Below are positions 54,053 to 62,677 of a stretch of 64,000 bases of DNA, in pieces. The stretch is from the NCBI RefSeq assembly GCF_029269835.1, contig NZ_JARJBB010000015.1, positions 62,001 to 126,000 of the forward strand, read 5' to 3'. The position numbers were made by a program, and so were the translations under genes. The notes under the pieces are model-generated. The model made no database searches. It worked only from the letters and a program-made list of their open reading frames with translations, and was not told the origin of the DNA. Within the stretch, counting starts at the first letter, position 1. Each line of letters starts with the position of its first letter. This stretch comes from Streptomyces tropicalis (lineage in GTDB: Bacteria; Actinomycetota; Actinomycetes; Streptomycetales; Streptomycetaceae).

Positions 54053-54188
54053 GGGGAGCGGGACCCCCCCCCGCGGAACCGGAGGGGCTCTGGTCGCCGT
54101 GCGGCGCGGGCCCTCCCGTTGCGGGCCCGTGCGGGAGCGCTCCGGCGGCAGGGCGGCGCGGGAAGCCGGGCCGTGACCGCGCGGCGGC

Positions 54189-54674
54189 TCAGGCCCGGAG
54201 CCACTCCGTGACCACCGTCTCCCCGCCGGTCCGCAGGCGCAGCGCGAACGGCCCCGCGGGCGGGGCGTCCCCGGCGAAGCGGCCCAGTTCGTCGGCGACG
54301 ATCGGGACTCCCGGCCGGGGCCCGCTGAGCACCTCGATCCGGGCGGGCCCGGGCGGGATCAGCTGCCCCAGCAGCCCGTCCCCGCCGACCTCGACGTCCA
54401 CGGTCAGCCCGCCCGCGCGGAAGGTCAGCATGCGCGGCACGTCCGTCGCGCCCCGCACCGGCAGCGCGTCCACCAGCGAGTCGAAGGTGAGCTCGGCGAG
54501 CCGGGCGTCGAGGTCGTGCAGGGCGAACGCCTCGACGGCCAGCCGGCGCAGCTCGGCGGGGACCGGGTCGAGGATGGCGGCCGCCTGCCGCAGCTCCTCC
54601 TCCAGCGGTCCGGTGTCCGGTTCGTCGGGGCCGCGGCCGCCCTCGGCGAGGACGCCGTCGTCGTGGCCGCTCAC
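54189..54674 (-). CDS. Small protein translated with the sigma factor; likely its regulator or partner
   Basis: A 161-aa protein starting at GTG 54674, overlapping the sigma gene stop by four bases (GTGA), so the two are coupled. Residues 1-75 are acidic, rich in E and D with helical LRQAAAILDPVPAELRRLAVE and ALHDLDARLAELTFDS. The C-terminal part is beta-rich: MLTFRAGGLTVDVEVGGDGL, LLGQLIPPGPARIEVLSG and PFALRLRTGGETVVTEWL. No membrane segment or zinc motif is seen, so it is not a standard ECF anti-sigma. Its position suggests it controls the sigma factor or works with it and the CHAT protein. Function unknown. Confidence 0.8.
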   Translation of the reverse strand: MSGHDDGVLAEGGRGPDEPDTGPLEEELRQAAAILDPVPAELRRLAVEAFALHDLDARLAELTFDSLVDALPVRGATDVPRMLTFRAGGLTVDVEVGGDGLLGQLIPPGPARIEVLSGPRPGVPIVADELGRFAGDAPPAGPFALRLRTGGETVVTEWLRA

Positions 54675-55246
54675 AGCGCCCCCCGGGCGTCGAGTCGGGC
54701 GCGCAGCCGCCGCAGGCAGCGCTGGCGCAGTGGTCCGATGCTGCCCACGGCGATGCCCAGCCCGGCGGACACCTCCTGGTAGCTCGGGGGCGGAGCGGCC
54801 ATCAGCACCCGCAGCAGCTGACGGCAGCGCTCGCCGAGTGCCTCGAACTCCTGCCACAGCCTGCGGATCCGCTCGCTCTGCGCGGCGGCCTCCTCGGAGT
54901 CGAGCAGCGACTGCTCGGGCGTGCGCTCCTCGCTGACCCGGTCGAGCAGGCGCGGATCGTCCGTCACCGTCAGCCGGTTGAGGCTGCGGATGGTGCGCAG
55001 GCACTCGTGCCGCGCGGTGCTGGCCAGCCAGGATCCGGCCTTGTGCGGCTCGCGGATGCGCCCGAGGTGCTGGGCGAAGCGGAACCAGACTGTCTGGTAG
55101 ACCTCGTGCCCGTCGGCGTCCGAGAGCCGGTGCGCGCGCACCACCGACCACACCAGCGGGCTCAGCCCCTCCACCAACGCCTTCCAGGCCGCCGCGTCGC
55201 CGTCGACGGCGGACCGGACGAGCGCGCCGACATCTGCTCGGTCCAC
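54671..55246 (-). CDS. RNA polymerase sigma factor, ECF-like sigma-70 family
   Basis: A 191-aa protein. I chose GTG 55246 (GAGGGG upstream, and TACGAT 28 bases before it could be a -10 box); an upstream in-frame ATG at 55308 is possible. Region 2 reads AWKALVEGLSPLVWSVVRAHRL, then HEVYQTVWFRFAQHLGRI and HKAGSWLASTARHECLRTIRSL. Region 4 reads ERCRQLLRVLMAAPPPSYQEV and GIAVGSIGPLRQRCLRRLRARL (helix-turn-helix). It should direct polymerase to a few promoters, possibly of this locus. It lies between a subtilase gene and its coupled partner, and is divergent from the CHAT gene. Confidence 0.92.
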   Translation of the reverse strand: MDRADVGALVRSAVDGDAAAWKALVEGLSPLVWSVVRAHRLSDADGHEVYQTVWFRFAQHLGRIREPHKAGSWLASTARHECLRTIRSLNRLTVTDDPRLLDRVSEERTPEQSLLDSEEAAAQSERIRRLWQEFEALGERCRQLLRVLMAAPPPSYQEVSAGLGIAVGSIGPLRQRCLRRLRARLDARGAL

Positions 55247-55305
55247 GTCCCCACCCCTCGTGTACGGCAAGACATCGTACGCCGTGGTGGGGAAGGCTCC
55301 GCTCC

Positions 55306-56742
55306 TCATGTCCGCGGAGCGTGTCGGGCGACCGGGGCCGGGCGCCAGGTGGGCGGGCGGAGCGCCGGTACGTGCGCCCCGCGCACCTCGGCGTACTCGG
55401 TGTTGGCCGCGAGGAGTTGGCGTCGGGCGGCACGCGGGTCGCGCTCCTGATGCGCCGTCATGTGGGCGGCGACCATGCCGGCGGCGACGGGGGTGGCGAA
55501 GGACGTCCCGCTCCAGTGCGCGAGCCCTTCGAACATCACCTGGTCGGCCTTGCCGGACCGGGCCCCGCGCTCCTCGCTCAACACACCGGTGTGGCGCGGG
55601 AACTGGCAGGTGCAGGCGTAGCCGAAGCCGTAGCGGCAGGCGTCGTAGGTGGAGTGCTGGTAGACGTACGGGACGGGCGCGGCGAAGCCGGTGAGGGCGC
55701 TGGTGAGCCGCTCGCCGGGGGCGTACGCCTTCACCCAGTGGCCGTGGTTGCTGAAGCAGGCGCCGTGTTCGCCGTCGCCGCGCAGCGCGCCGACGGACAG
55801 CACCACGTCGGCGAAGTCGGGCTGGTCGGCGTAGGCGGCGGGCCAGAAGGGCGTGGCGCTGGAGTTGTTGCCGGCGGCCGCCACGAGCAGGGTGTCGCGG
55901 GTGCGCAGTGCCTCCATGAAGGCGTGCACGCCGAGCAGTTGGTCGGTGCGGCCGTTGGAGGTGCCGGCGGAAAGACTGATGAGATCGGGCCAGCCGTGCG
56001 TGTCGACGGCCTCGAAGAGCCGGTGCCCGAACTCGGACTCCAGGACGGCGCCGGCGTCGTCGAGGGTGCCGAGCACGGTGATGTCGGTGCTGGGGGCGAC
56101 GGCGGCGACGAGCCCGGCGATGAAGGTGCCGTGGCCGACGTACTGCCCGAGGACGCCCCGGTCGTCGCACTCGGTGGTCTGGGTGTCGCCGTCGACGTGC
56201 GCGAGAAGCGGCAGGGAGCGGTAGTCGTGCATGAGGCCGGTGTCGATGACGAGGACGCCGACCGCTCCGTCCGCGTCGTACGGCGTGTCCGCGGGCGCCG
56301 GGTTGGTGCCCGCGCCGAGCGGGGCGGGCACGGGCTCGTCGCCGGGACAGGCGTTGACCGCGACGGACACCACGTGGTTGCGGCTCACCAGCCGCCTCCC
56401 GGCGCGGCCCTCGTGCTGCCGCAGCGCCCGCAGCGCGTGTCCGACGGCGGGGTCGCCGCTGCGGTCGCCCTCGCCGGGGTCGCCCACGCGGATGCGGGTG
56501 ACGCCCGAGCGGTTGGTGTCCGGGCCGCTCCGGCGCACGTGGTCGGCGCTCAGGCCGGCCGTCCCGGCGAAGTGGCTCCGCACGGCGTCCTCGACCAGGC
56601 GGGCCTCCTCTCCGTCACGGGCGAGGACGACGCCCTTCTCGTAGAGGAACTCGGCGGAGTCGTCGGGCCCCATCGCCAGGGGGACGCCGGGCATCGCCCG
56701 CTGGATCTGGTCGAACTGCTCGTGGAATCGCTGTGGTGCCAT
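55306..56742 (-). CDS. S8-family subtilase-like protease, no signal peptide
   Basis: A 478-aa protein from the ATG at 56742 (GGAGGG upstream). The catalytic triad is complete: Asp167 in VLVIDTG, His204 in GHGTF, Ser414 in GTSFATP, with Asn292 (AAAGNN) in the oxyanion hole. No signal peptide is present; the N-terminus (APQRFHEQFDQIQRAMPG) is charged, so it acts in the cytoplasm. A Cys-rich insertion (ACRYGFGYACTCQF, 368-381) is unusual. The protein starts with about 160 residues of no known domain, perhaps a regulatory part. It is the first gene in a unit with the sigma factor and partner, and is divergent from the CHAT gene 111 bases away. Inference: it may be activated by cleavage or by the CHAT protein. 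Confidence 0.9.
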   Translation of the reverse strand: MAPQRFHEQFDQIQRAMPGVPLAMGPDDSAEFLYEKGVVLARDGEEARLVEDAVRSHFAGTAGLSADHVRRSGPDTNRSGVTRIRVGDPGEGDRSGDPAVGHALRALRQHEGRAGRRLVSRNHVVSVAVNACPGDEPVPAPLGAGTNPAPADTPYDADGAVGVLVIDTGLMHDYRSLPLLAHVDGDTQTTECDDRGVLGQYVGHGTFIAGLVAAVAPSTDITVLGTLDDAGAVLESEFGHRLFEAVDTHGWPDLISLSAGTSNGRTDQLLGVHAFMEALRTRDTLLVAAAGNNSSATPFWPAAYADQPDFADVVLSVGALRGDGEHGACFSNHGHWVKAYAPGERLTSALTGFAAPVPYVYQHSTYDACRYGFGYACTCQFPRHTGVLSEERGARSGKADQVMFEGLAHWSGTSFATPVAAGMVAAHMTAHQERDPRAARRQLLAANTEYAEVRGAHVPALRPPTWRPAPVARHAPRT

Positions 56743-56818
56743 GGCGCGTTCCCTCCCGTGGTGGCGGTGGTCGACAGTCTGAGCCGCGGGGGCCCCGCGT
56801 GATACAGCGCAGCACCGT

Positions 56819-56846
56819 ATGACGCGGTCACGGCGGCCACTACCAT
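56819..56846 (+). promoter_or_regulatory. Candidate promoter of the CHAT gene
   Basis: ATGACG (56819-56824), 16 bases, TACCAT (56841-56846) lie just before GTG 56854. Transcription would begin next to the start codon, so the mRNA may be leaderless. The 111-base spacer must also hold the promoter for the subtilase gene on the other strand. Confidence 0.4.
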
Positions 56847-56853
56847 CCGTGGG

Positions 56854-59457
56854 GTGAGTGCGGGAAGCGAGGCGGTGCTCGACCTTCTGCCGATGGTGTT
56901 CGCGGCGCCCGGCGAGGCCCTGGCGCAGGCCACGGAGGTGCTGGACGACCGTCCGCCGCCGCTGCACGCCTCGGTGGCGCACCAGGTCATCGGCATCTGG
57001 CAGCGCGACTTCGGCGATCTGCGCCTGGCGTTGCGGCATCTGCGGCGGGCCCGGGACCTGGCGGCGCGCGCGGACTCCGCCGACCGGGAGGCCGACGTCC
57101 TGGCCACGCTGGGGGTCGCGTTGGTGCACGCGGGGCGCACCCGGCAGGGTCTGGAGGCGTTCGACCGCGGGGTCGCGCGGGGCACCGGGCACACGCGGGC
57201 CCGGGTCCTGTACCGGCGGGCGTACGTGTGGTGGGTGCTGGGCCGCCACTCCGAGGCGCTGGAGGACGTGCGCCGGGCCGTTCCCGTCCTCCGGCAGGCG
57301 GACGACGTGATCTGGACGGCGCGGGCGCTCACCCTGCGGGCCACGGTGCATCTGGCGCTGGGCGCGGTGGAGCGGGCCGACGCCGACTTCTCCGCGGCCG
57401 AGGTGCTGTGGGACACCACCGGCCAGGAGCACGACAAGGCGGACGCGGTGGAGAGCCGGGGTCTCGCGGCCTTCCGGCGCGGCGACATCCCGGCGGCGCT
57501 GCGGCTGCTGGACGAGGCGGAGGAGCGGTACGGCAAGCTCGGCACGCCGACGTTCATGCTCGACATCCGCCGCTGCGAGGTGCTGATGGCCGCCGGGCTC
57601 GCCCCGGAGGCGCTGGCCGAGGCGGACACCGCGATCGCCCGGCTCGACCGTATCGGGGGGCAGTCGACCCGGAAGGCGGAGCTGCTGCTGGCCGCGGCCC
57701 GCGCGGCGCGGCTGACCGGCGACCCGCACACGGCGCTCGCGCGGGCGGCCGTGGCCGTCCGGTTGTTCGCCGGGCAGCGGCGCGCCTGGTGGGAGACACA
57801 CGCCCGGCTGGTGCTGATCGAGGCGAGGGCGGGCACCGGCCGGCGCACCGGCCGGATGGTCGCGGACGCCGCCGCCGTCGCCGAGCGGCTGAGGTCCTTC
57901 GGCTCCCCGGCCGCGCCGGAGGCGTCGCTGCTGGCCGGCCGGATCGCCCTGGCGCTGGGGCGTCCGGCCGATGCGGAGCGGCACTTGGCGGTCGCCGCGC
58001 GCAGCCGGTACGGCGGTCCGCCGCTCGCCCGGATGACCGGCTGGGCCGCGCAGGCGCTGCGGGCCCGAGCGGCCGGTTCGGGCCGGGGCGTGCTGGAGGC
58101 GTGCCGGCGCGGCCTGGACGTCCTGGACGACCACCGGATGACGCTCGGCGCCTCGGAGTTGCGGGCGCGTGCGACGGCGCAGGGCACCGAACTGGCCGCG
58201 CTGGCCCAGGAGGCGTGCCTCGCGTCGGGCGATCCGCGGCGGCTGCTGGCGTGGAGCGAGCGCTGGCGGGCCACGGTGCTGTCCGCGCCGCCCACCCGGC
58301 CGCCCGCGGACCCGGCGCTGCTGAGCGGGCTCACGGCCTTCCGGGAGATCGCGGCGCGGGCCGAGGGGGCCCGGCAGGACGGCCGGCCGGTGCCCGCGCT
58401 GGACCGTGAACAGCGGCGTCTGGAGAGGGAGATCAGGTCCCGCACGCTGCGGCTGCGCGGCGCGGCTCCGGGCACGGGCGACCGCTTCGACCCACGGGCC
58501 CTGCTGGCACGGCTCGGTGACGGACGGCTCGTCGAACTCGCCGTGCTGGACGGGCGGGTGCACGTGCTGCTGTGCGGGGCGGGCCGGGTCCGGCGCTACG
58601 AGGCCGGACGGCTCGCGGACGCGGTGGCGGAGGCCGAGCACGTGCAGGCCGGGCTGCGGCGCCTCGCGCACCCCGGCGGCCAGGCCCGGCTGCCGCTGGT
58701 CGAGGCGGCGGGGCGGCGGCTGGAGGAGCTGCTGCTGGGCCCGGCCGCCCGGCACCTGGGCTCCGGCCCGGTGGTGGTCGTGCCGCCGGCCTCGCTGCAC
58801 CGGGTGCCGTGGGCGCTGCTGCCGTCGCTGCGCGAGCGGGTGCTGAGCGTGTCGCCGTCGGCGAGCAGCTGGCTGCGCGCGGGGGCCGTGCGTCCCCCGG
58901 CGGGCGGCCGGCAGGTGCTGGTGCGCGGTCCGGGGCTGGCCACCGGCGGCGCGGAGGTGCCGGAGCTGGCGGGCCGCTACGGCGCGCCGACGGTGCTGGA
59001 GGGCGGCTCGGCGCGCGCGGCGCGGGTGCTGCGGGAGCTCGACGGGGCGACGCTCGCCCACATCGCCGCGCACGGCGCCTTCCGGGCCGACAGCCCGCTC
59101 TTCTCGTCCCTGGCGATGGCGGACGGCCCGCTCATCGTGCACGACTTCGAACGGCTCGCCCGCAGCCCGTACCGGATCATCCTGTCCTGCTGCGACACGG
59201 CCCGCTTCGCTTCGGTCGGCGCCGACGAACTCCTCGGTCTGGTGTCCGCGTTGCTGCCGCTGGGCACGGCGGGCGTGGTGGCGTGCAGCGCACCCGTCAA
59301 CGACGCGGCGGTGGTCCCGTTGATGCTGGCCCTGCACAAGGGCCTGGACGCGGGCCTGTCCCTCGCGGAGTCCCTCCGCGACGCCCGCTCCGCCCTCCCG
59401 GGCGACGCGGTCCACCAGTCCACGGGCTGGGCGTTCACGGCCTTCGGAGCGGCCTGA
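56854..59457 (+). CDS. CHAT-domain (caspase-like) protein with TPR-like repeats
   Basis: An 867-aa protein from GTG 56854. Residues about 1-400 are helical TPR-like repeats (LRLALRHLRRARDLAARADS, RVLYRRAYVWWVLGRHSEAL, and so on). The C-terminal CHAT domain (about 560-867) has the caspase-type dyad His740 in HIAAHGAF and Cys780 in LSCCDTA, with ASLHRVPWALLPSL and PLIVHDFERL. CHAT proteases cleave specific proteins after sensing a signal on the repeats. It is divergent from the subtilase/sigma/partner unit, so the four genes probably form one system. No membrane or signal segment is present. The GTG sits at the predicted transcription start. Confidence 0.92.
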   Translation: MSAGSEAVLDLLPMVFAAPGEALAQATEVLDDRPPPLHASVAHQVIGIWQRDFGDLRLALRHLRRARDLAARADSADREADVLATLGVALVHAGRTRQGLEAFDRGVARGTGHTRARVLYRRAYVWWVLGRHSEALEDVRRAVPVLRQADDVIWTARALTLRATVHLALGAVERADADFSAAEVLWDTTGQEHDKADAVESRGLAAFRRGDIPAALRLLDEAEERYGKLGTPTFMLDIRRCEVLMAAGLAPEALAEADTAIARLDRIGGQSTRKAELLLAAARAARLTGDPHTALARAAVAVRLFAGQRRAWWETHARLVLIEARAGTGRRTGRMVADAAAVAERLRSFGSPAAPEASLLAGRIALALGRPADAERHLAVAARSRYGGPPLARMTGWAAQALRARAAGSGRGVLEACRRGLDVLDDHRMTLGASELRARATAQGTELAALAQEACLASGDPRRLLAWSERWRATVLSAPPTRPPADPALLSGLTAFREIAARAEGARQDGRPVPALDREQRRLEREIRSRTLRLRGAAPGTGDRFDPRALLARLGDGRLVELAVLDGRVHVLLCGAGRVRRYEAGRLADAVAEAEHVQAGLRRLAHPGGQARLPLVEAAGRRLEELLLGPAARHLGSGPVVVVPPASLHRVPWALLPSLRERVLSVSPSASSWLRAGAVRPPAGGRQVLVRGPGLATGGAEVPELAGRYGAPTVLEGGSARAARVLRELDGATLAHIAAHGAFRADSPLFSSLAMADGPLIVHDFERLARSPYRIILSCCDTARFASVGADELLGLVSALLPLGTAGVVACSAPVNDAAVVPLMLALHKGLDAGLSLAESLRDARSALPGDAVHQSTGWAFTAFGAA

Positions 59458-59479
59458 GCGATGCCCCGGAAAACGGTCA

Positions 59480-59503
59480 GGAGGGGTCCCTCGGGACCCC
59501 TCC
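59480..59503. terminator. 10-bp hairpin after the CHAT gene
   Basis: GGAGGGGTCC (59480-59489) and its complement (59494-59503) enclose CTCG. It lies 22 bases after the CHAT stop and close to the end of the convergent tRNA gene. Confidence 0.8.
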
Positions 59504-59520
59504 GAACCGCTCTGCCGCTG

Positions 59521-59594
<74 letters not shown>

Positions 59595-59707
59595 GTGCGT
59601 CCCCACGGTGTCCCGTGTGAACGACCAGGTGAAGCCTACCGCACGCGGACCGGTGGGCCGGTCGCGGGCCGCGTGGCGGCCCCGGCGGGTACGGGGTCCC
59701 GGGGCGT

Positions 59708-60276
59708 TCAGGGGTTCAGCGGGTGGTTCGGGGCCGGGGCGGTCGCGATGCCGACGAGTTCCGGCGGGGTCCACGGGCGGAAGGGGTCCGCGTAGAGCTG
59801 TTCCACGAACGCCGGGTCGGTGACGTGGTCGTGCAGGCCGGAGGTCGAGTCGCCGAGCATGCGCAGGGTGATCCGGTCGCCGCGCGGCAGGTCGGGCAGC
59901 CGGCGGGAGACCGGGTCGTCGAGGCCCACCGTGTGCTCGTCGACGAGCTGGCAGCACGGTGCCGAGGTAGGCGATGCCGGCCGGGCCGACCCGGACGTGC
60001 ATGCCGGGCGTGGCCGGGACTCCGGACTCCGGACACCGGCTCGCCGGCGGCCGCGGTCACCACCTCGTGCCCGTCGACGGTGACCCGGGCCAGGGCGGAC
60101 CTGAGGTCCAGGTCGCGGGGTGCCGTCCGGACGATGTCGGCGACCGTGCGGGCCCGGTCGTCCCCGGGCCGGTCGGTCGCGGTGCAGCCGGGTCCGGGCG
60201 GGGCTGCGGGGGCCGTGGCAGCCGCGGTGGCGGGGAGCGCGGCGGCGCACAGCAGGGCGGTCCGCCTACGCACCAT
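59708..60276 (-). pseudogene. Broken serine hydrolase (beta-lactamase family, class C)
   Basis: The ATG at 60276 starts a signal-like MVRRRTALLCAAALPAT. The body shows parts of a serine hydrolase in different frames: DLDLRSALARVTVDGHEVVT, then after a shift HVRVGPAGIAYLGTVL, then QLVDEHTVGLDDPVSRRLPD and FVEQLYADPFRPWTPPELVG, stopping at 59708. The usual protein has about 400 residues with an SxxK, a YxN motif and a long C-terminal half; here the SxxK is not intact and the C-terminal half is missing. It is a decayed gene. Confidence 0.75.
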
Positions 60277-60491
60277 GGGTCCGCTGTGCGCGCGGCGGCG
60301 CGACCCGGCCCGGTGGGGCAGGGACGACGGGCAGGACGATCGGGCGGAGCGGAGGACAGCGGACGGAGCGGAGGACATCGGGCGGCACGGCACGGCGGCT
60401 CCGGGCGGCCGGCGGGACACAATGGCGTCGCGGCGGCCCGGGCCCCACTCCCGCGGCTCCGCGTCCGGACGACACCGAAGGAGCAGGCAGC

Positions 60492-60905
60492 ATGGCCGCG
60501 TCGGCACAGAGGATCACCCCGTTCCTGATGTTCGAGGGCCGCGCCCAGGAGGCGATGGACTTCTACGTCTCGCTCTTCGACGACGCGAAGGTCGTCCGCG
60601 TCACCCGCTACGGCCCCGACGGCCCCGGCGCCGAGGGCACCGTCCGGCACGCCGTGTTCTCGCTGGCGGGCCGGGACTTCCAGTGCATCGACAGCGCGGG
60701 GCACGACTTCGGCTTCACCCCCGCGCTGTCGCTCGCCGTGGAGTGCGGAAGCGAGGAGGAGATCGACCGGCTGTACGCCGCGCTCGCCGAGGGCGGTTCG
60801 GAGCTCATGCCGCTGGGGTCGTACGGCTTCAGCGCCAAGTTCGGCTGGGTGAACGACCGGTTCGGCGTCTCCTGGCAGCTGACGCTTCCCGGGGAGCCTT
60901 CCTGA
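60492..60905 (+). CDS. VOC-family protein, PhnB/3-demethylubiquinone methyltransferase-like
   Basis: A 137-aa protein from the ATG at 60492, with AAGGAG 9 bases upstream. It starts QRITPFLMFEGRAQEAMDFY and has VSLFDDAKVVRVTRYGPDG, HAVFSLAGRDFQCID and then LYAALAEGGSELMPLGSYGF, SAKFGWVNDRFGVSWQL. This is the PhnB-like group of the VOC fold. The methyltransferase in the family name is misleading; most members have no proven activity. A single-gene unit. Confidence 0.9.
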   Translation: MAASAQRITPFLMFEGRAQEAMDFYVSLFDDAKVVRVTRYGPDGPGAEGTVRHAVFSLAGRDFQCIDSAGHDFGFTPALSLAVECGSEEEIDRLYAALAEGGSELMPLGSYGFSAKFGWVNDRFGVSWQLTLPGEPS

Positions 60906-61102
60906 CGGGTCGTCACGCGCCGGGGCCCGAGGGACGCCGTGACCTCGGGCGTCGGCGGGCGGCGGGCCGTGCGGCCTCGTTCCCGGGGACGTCCCCGGTG
61001 TCCCCGGGACGCGGGGACGACATCACGGGCCGCCACCCCGGAAACGCTGGGTGACGAGTGATCACGTCATGTGGTCGCTGGAACGACAGCCCGGAGGTTT
61101 CC

Positions 61103-61603
61103 ATGATCCGACGGTCCCTCACCGGTGGCCTGCTGACGGCGGTCGCGGTCCTCGCGCTCGCGCCCTCGGCGCACGCCGCCCCGGTCGCCCCGGTCCCGCA
61201 GGTTTCGGCGTCCGCGGCCGCACCCCGTCTGCTCCCCGCGCCGGTGACCCTCCCCGCGGGGCAGGCGCCCGCCGCGCACCGGGCCGTGCGTCCGGTGCAC
61301 CGTCTCCACCCGGCCCGGCGGACGCACTGCCTCCGCCCCATCGGCCGGCTCACCGTCCACCGCCGGGTGCTGCAGCCGGTCGGGCGGGTGACCACCGTGC
61401 ACTTCCCGCTCAACGTGCGCAGCGGGCCGGGCACCGGCTACCGGGTGATCGGGGTCCGGCACGCGCACCGCGCGCTGGCACTGACCTGCCGGACCCACGG
61501 CTCCTGGGTGCGGGGCAACCGGCAGTGGTACCGGCTGACGTACGCACGGGGCTGGGTCTCCGCCCGTTACGTGCGCGTCCGCACCGCCCTGCCCTGGTGC
61601 TGA
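61103..61603 (+). CDS. Secreted protein with a C-terminal SH3-like domain
   Basis: A 166-aa protein from the ATG at 61103 (GGAGG 5 bases upstream). Residues 1-25 are a signal peptide (RRSLTGGLLTAVAVLALAP, cut after AHA). A Pro/Ala-rich spacer to about residue 90 is followed by an SH3b-like domain: FPLNVRSGPGTGYRVIGVRH, GSWVRGNRQWYRLTYARGWV and SARYVRVRT. SH3b domains bind peptidoglycan or proteins in the cell wall. Two cysteines (near 75 and 130) and one before the end may form disulfides. Function unknown. Confidence 0.85.
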   Translation: MIRRSLTGGLLTAVAVLALAPSAHAAPVAPVPQVSASAAAPRLLPAPVTLPAGQAPAAHRAVRPVHRLHPARRTHCLRPIGRLTVHRRVLQPVGRVTTVHFPLNVRSGPGTGYRVIGVRHAHRALALTCRTHGSWVRGNRQWYRLTYARGWVSARYVRVRTALPWC

Positions 61604-61822
61604 CGCCGGGCAGGTCCGCACTCCCGTGGTCCTGACCCGCAGCACCTGACGGATCGGCCCGCCCGGGCCCGCACGCCCCCGGGCGGGCCCTCGACACGCC
61701 CGGCCCCCTCCGCCTCACCGTCCTCACCCTTCCCGGAGGTGTGGCGGCACCCCGAACCCGGGAAACCTTTCCGACAACCGGGGTGAAACGCCCAAAGCGG
61801 TAGCGGAGTCGGGAGACGCATC

Positions 61823-62575
61823 ATGCGGCAGCCCCCAGCAGCGGCACCGTCGGACGAGCAGCTCACGGCGTGCTTGCGCGAGCTCCGGGACCGTACGGGG
61901 CTGAGCCTGGCGGCACTGGCTCAGCGGACGCCGTACAGCAAGTCCGCCTGGCACCGCTACCTCACCGGGATCAAGCCCCCGCCCCGCTCGGCCGTCGAGG
62001 CGCTCGCCCGGCTCGCCGGCGCGGATCCGGCCCGCGCGCTGGCCCTGTGGGAGACGGCGAGCGCGCCCGGGCCCGCGCAGGGAGGCGCGCCCGTCCCGGC
62101 GCGGACCGGGCGCGGCCCGCTGCCGGCGCTCACGGTGCTGGCCGCGGTGGCCGCGGTCGTGGCGGCCCTCGTCGCCCCCAGCGGGAGCGGTGTGCCGGGC
62201 GCGCGTGCGGTGATGGCCGGTCAGCGGTGCCACGGACGGGCCTGCCAGGGTGTGCTGCCCGGCGCCTCGGCGTGCGCCGGGGACGCCCAGACCCGCAGCA
62301 CCGTGGCCGACGCGGATTACACCGTGCGGCTGCGCTACTCGCCCTCCTGCGGCACCGCCTGGTCGCAGGTGCGGGTGAGCGGCGCGGTCGCCCGGGAGGT
62401 CTCGGTGCGGGCGGGCGAGGACGCGCTGTCCGCGACGTACTCCGCCGACGACGTGCGCGGGGACACCAGCCCGATGCTCGCGGTGCCCTCGCCGAGGGGC
62501 GTCGAGGCGTGTGCCGAGGTGGCCGGGAAGCTGGCGTGCACGGGCCTGGACGCCGACGCGGCCCAGCAGCCCTGA
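61823..62575 (+). CDS. Xre-type helix-turn-helix membrane protein with DUF2690
   Basis: A 250-aa protein from the ATG at 61823. The N-terminal helix-turn-helix (about 12-62) reads LTACLRELRDRTGLSLAALA, then KSAWHRYLTGIKPPPRSAVE. A membrane helix (about 96-117, LPALTVLAAVAAVVAALVAP) follows. Then comes the exported domain DUF2690, with four or more cysteines in spaced pairs (CHGRACQGVLPGASACAGD, SPSCGTAWSQVRVSG). It is anchored with the DNA-binding part inside and the cysteine domain outside, a plausible one-component transmembrane regulator. Its target is unknown. Confidence 0.88.
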   Translation: MRQPPAAAPSDEQLTACLRELRDRTGLSLAALAQRTPYSKSAWHRYLTGIKPPPRSAVEALARLAGADPARALALWETASAPGPAQGGAPVPARTGRGPLPALTVLAAVAAVVAALVAPSGSGVPGARAVMAGQRCHGRACQGVLPGASACAGDAQTRSTVADADYTVRLRYSPSCGTAWSQVRVSGAVAREVSVRAGEDALSATYSADDVRGDTSPMLAVPSPRGVEACAEVAGKLACTGLDADAAQQP

Positions 62576-62643
62576 CCCCGCCGCGGGACCCGCCGGCGCC
62601 CAAGCACCCGTGGACGGCCGGCGCCCGTCACGCGGCCGAGCGG

Positions 62644-62674
62644 TGGGCGCGTGGGCGCGTGGGCGCGTGGGCGC
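62644..62674. repeat. 8-bp microsatellite TGGGCGCG
   Basis: TGGGCGCG is repeated in tandem three times and followed by TGGGCGC, between two convergent genes. It ends four bases before the stop of the membrane protein gene. Confidence 0.85.
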
Positions 62675-62677
62675 CCC

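Noticed and set aside
56743..59415. Long minus-strand open frame antisense to the CHAT gene
   Set aside because: Shadow of the CHAT gene; the subtilase begins at 56742 with a proper ribosome site.
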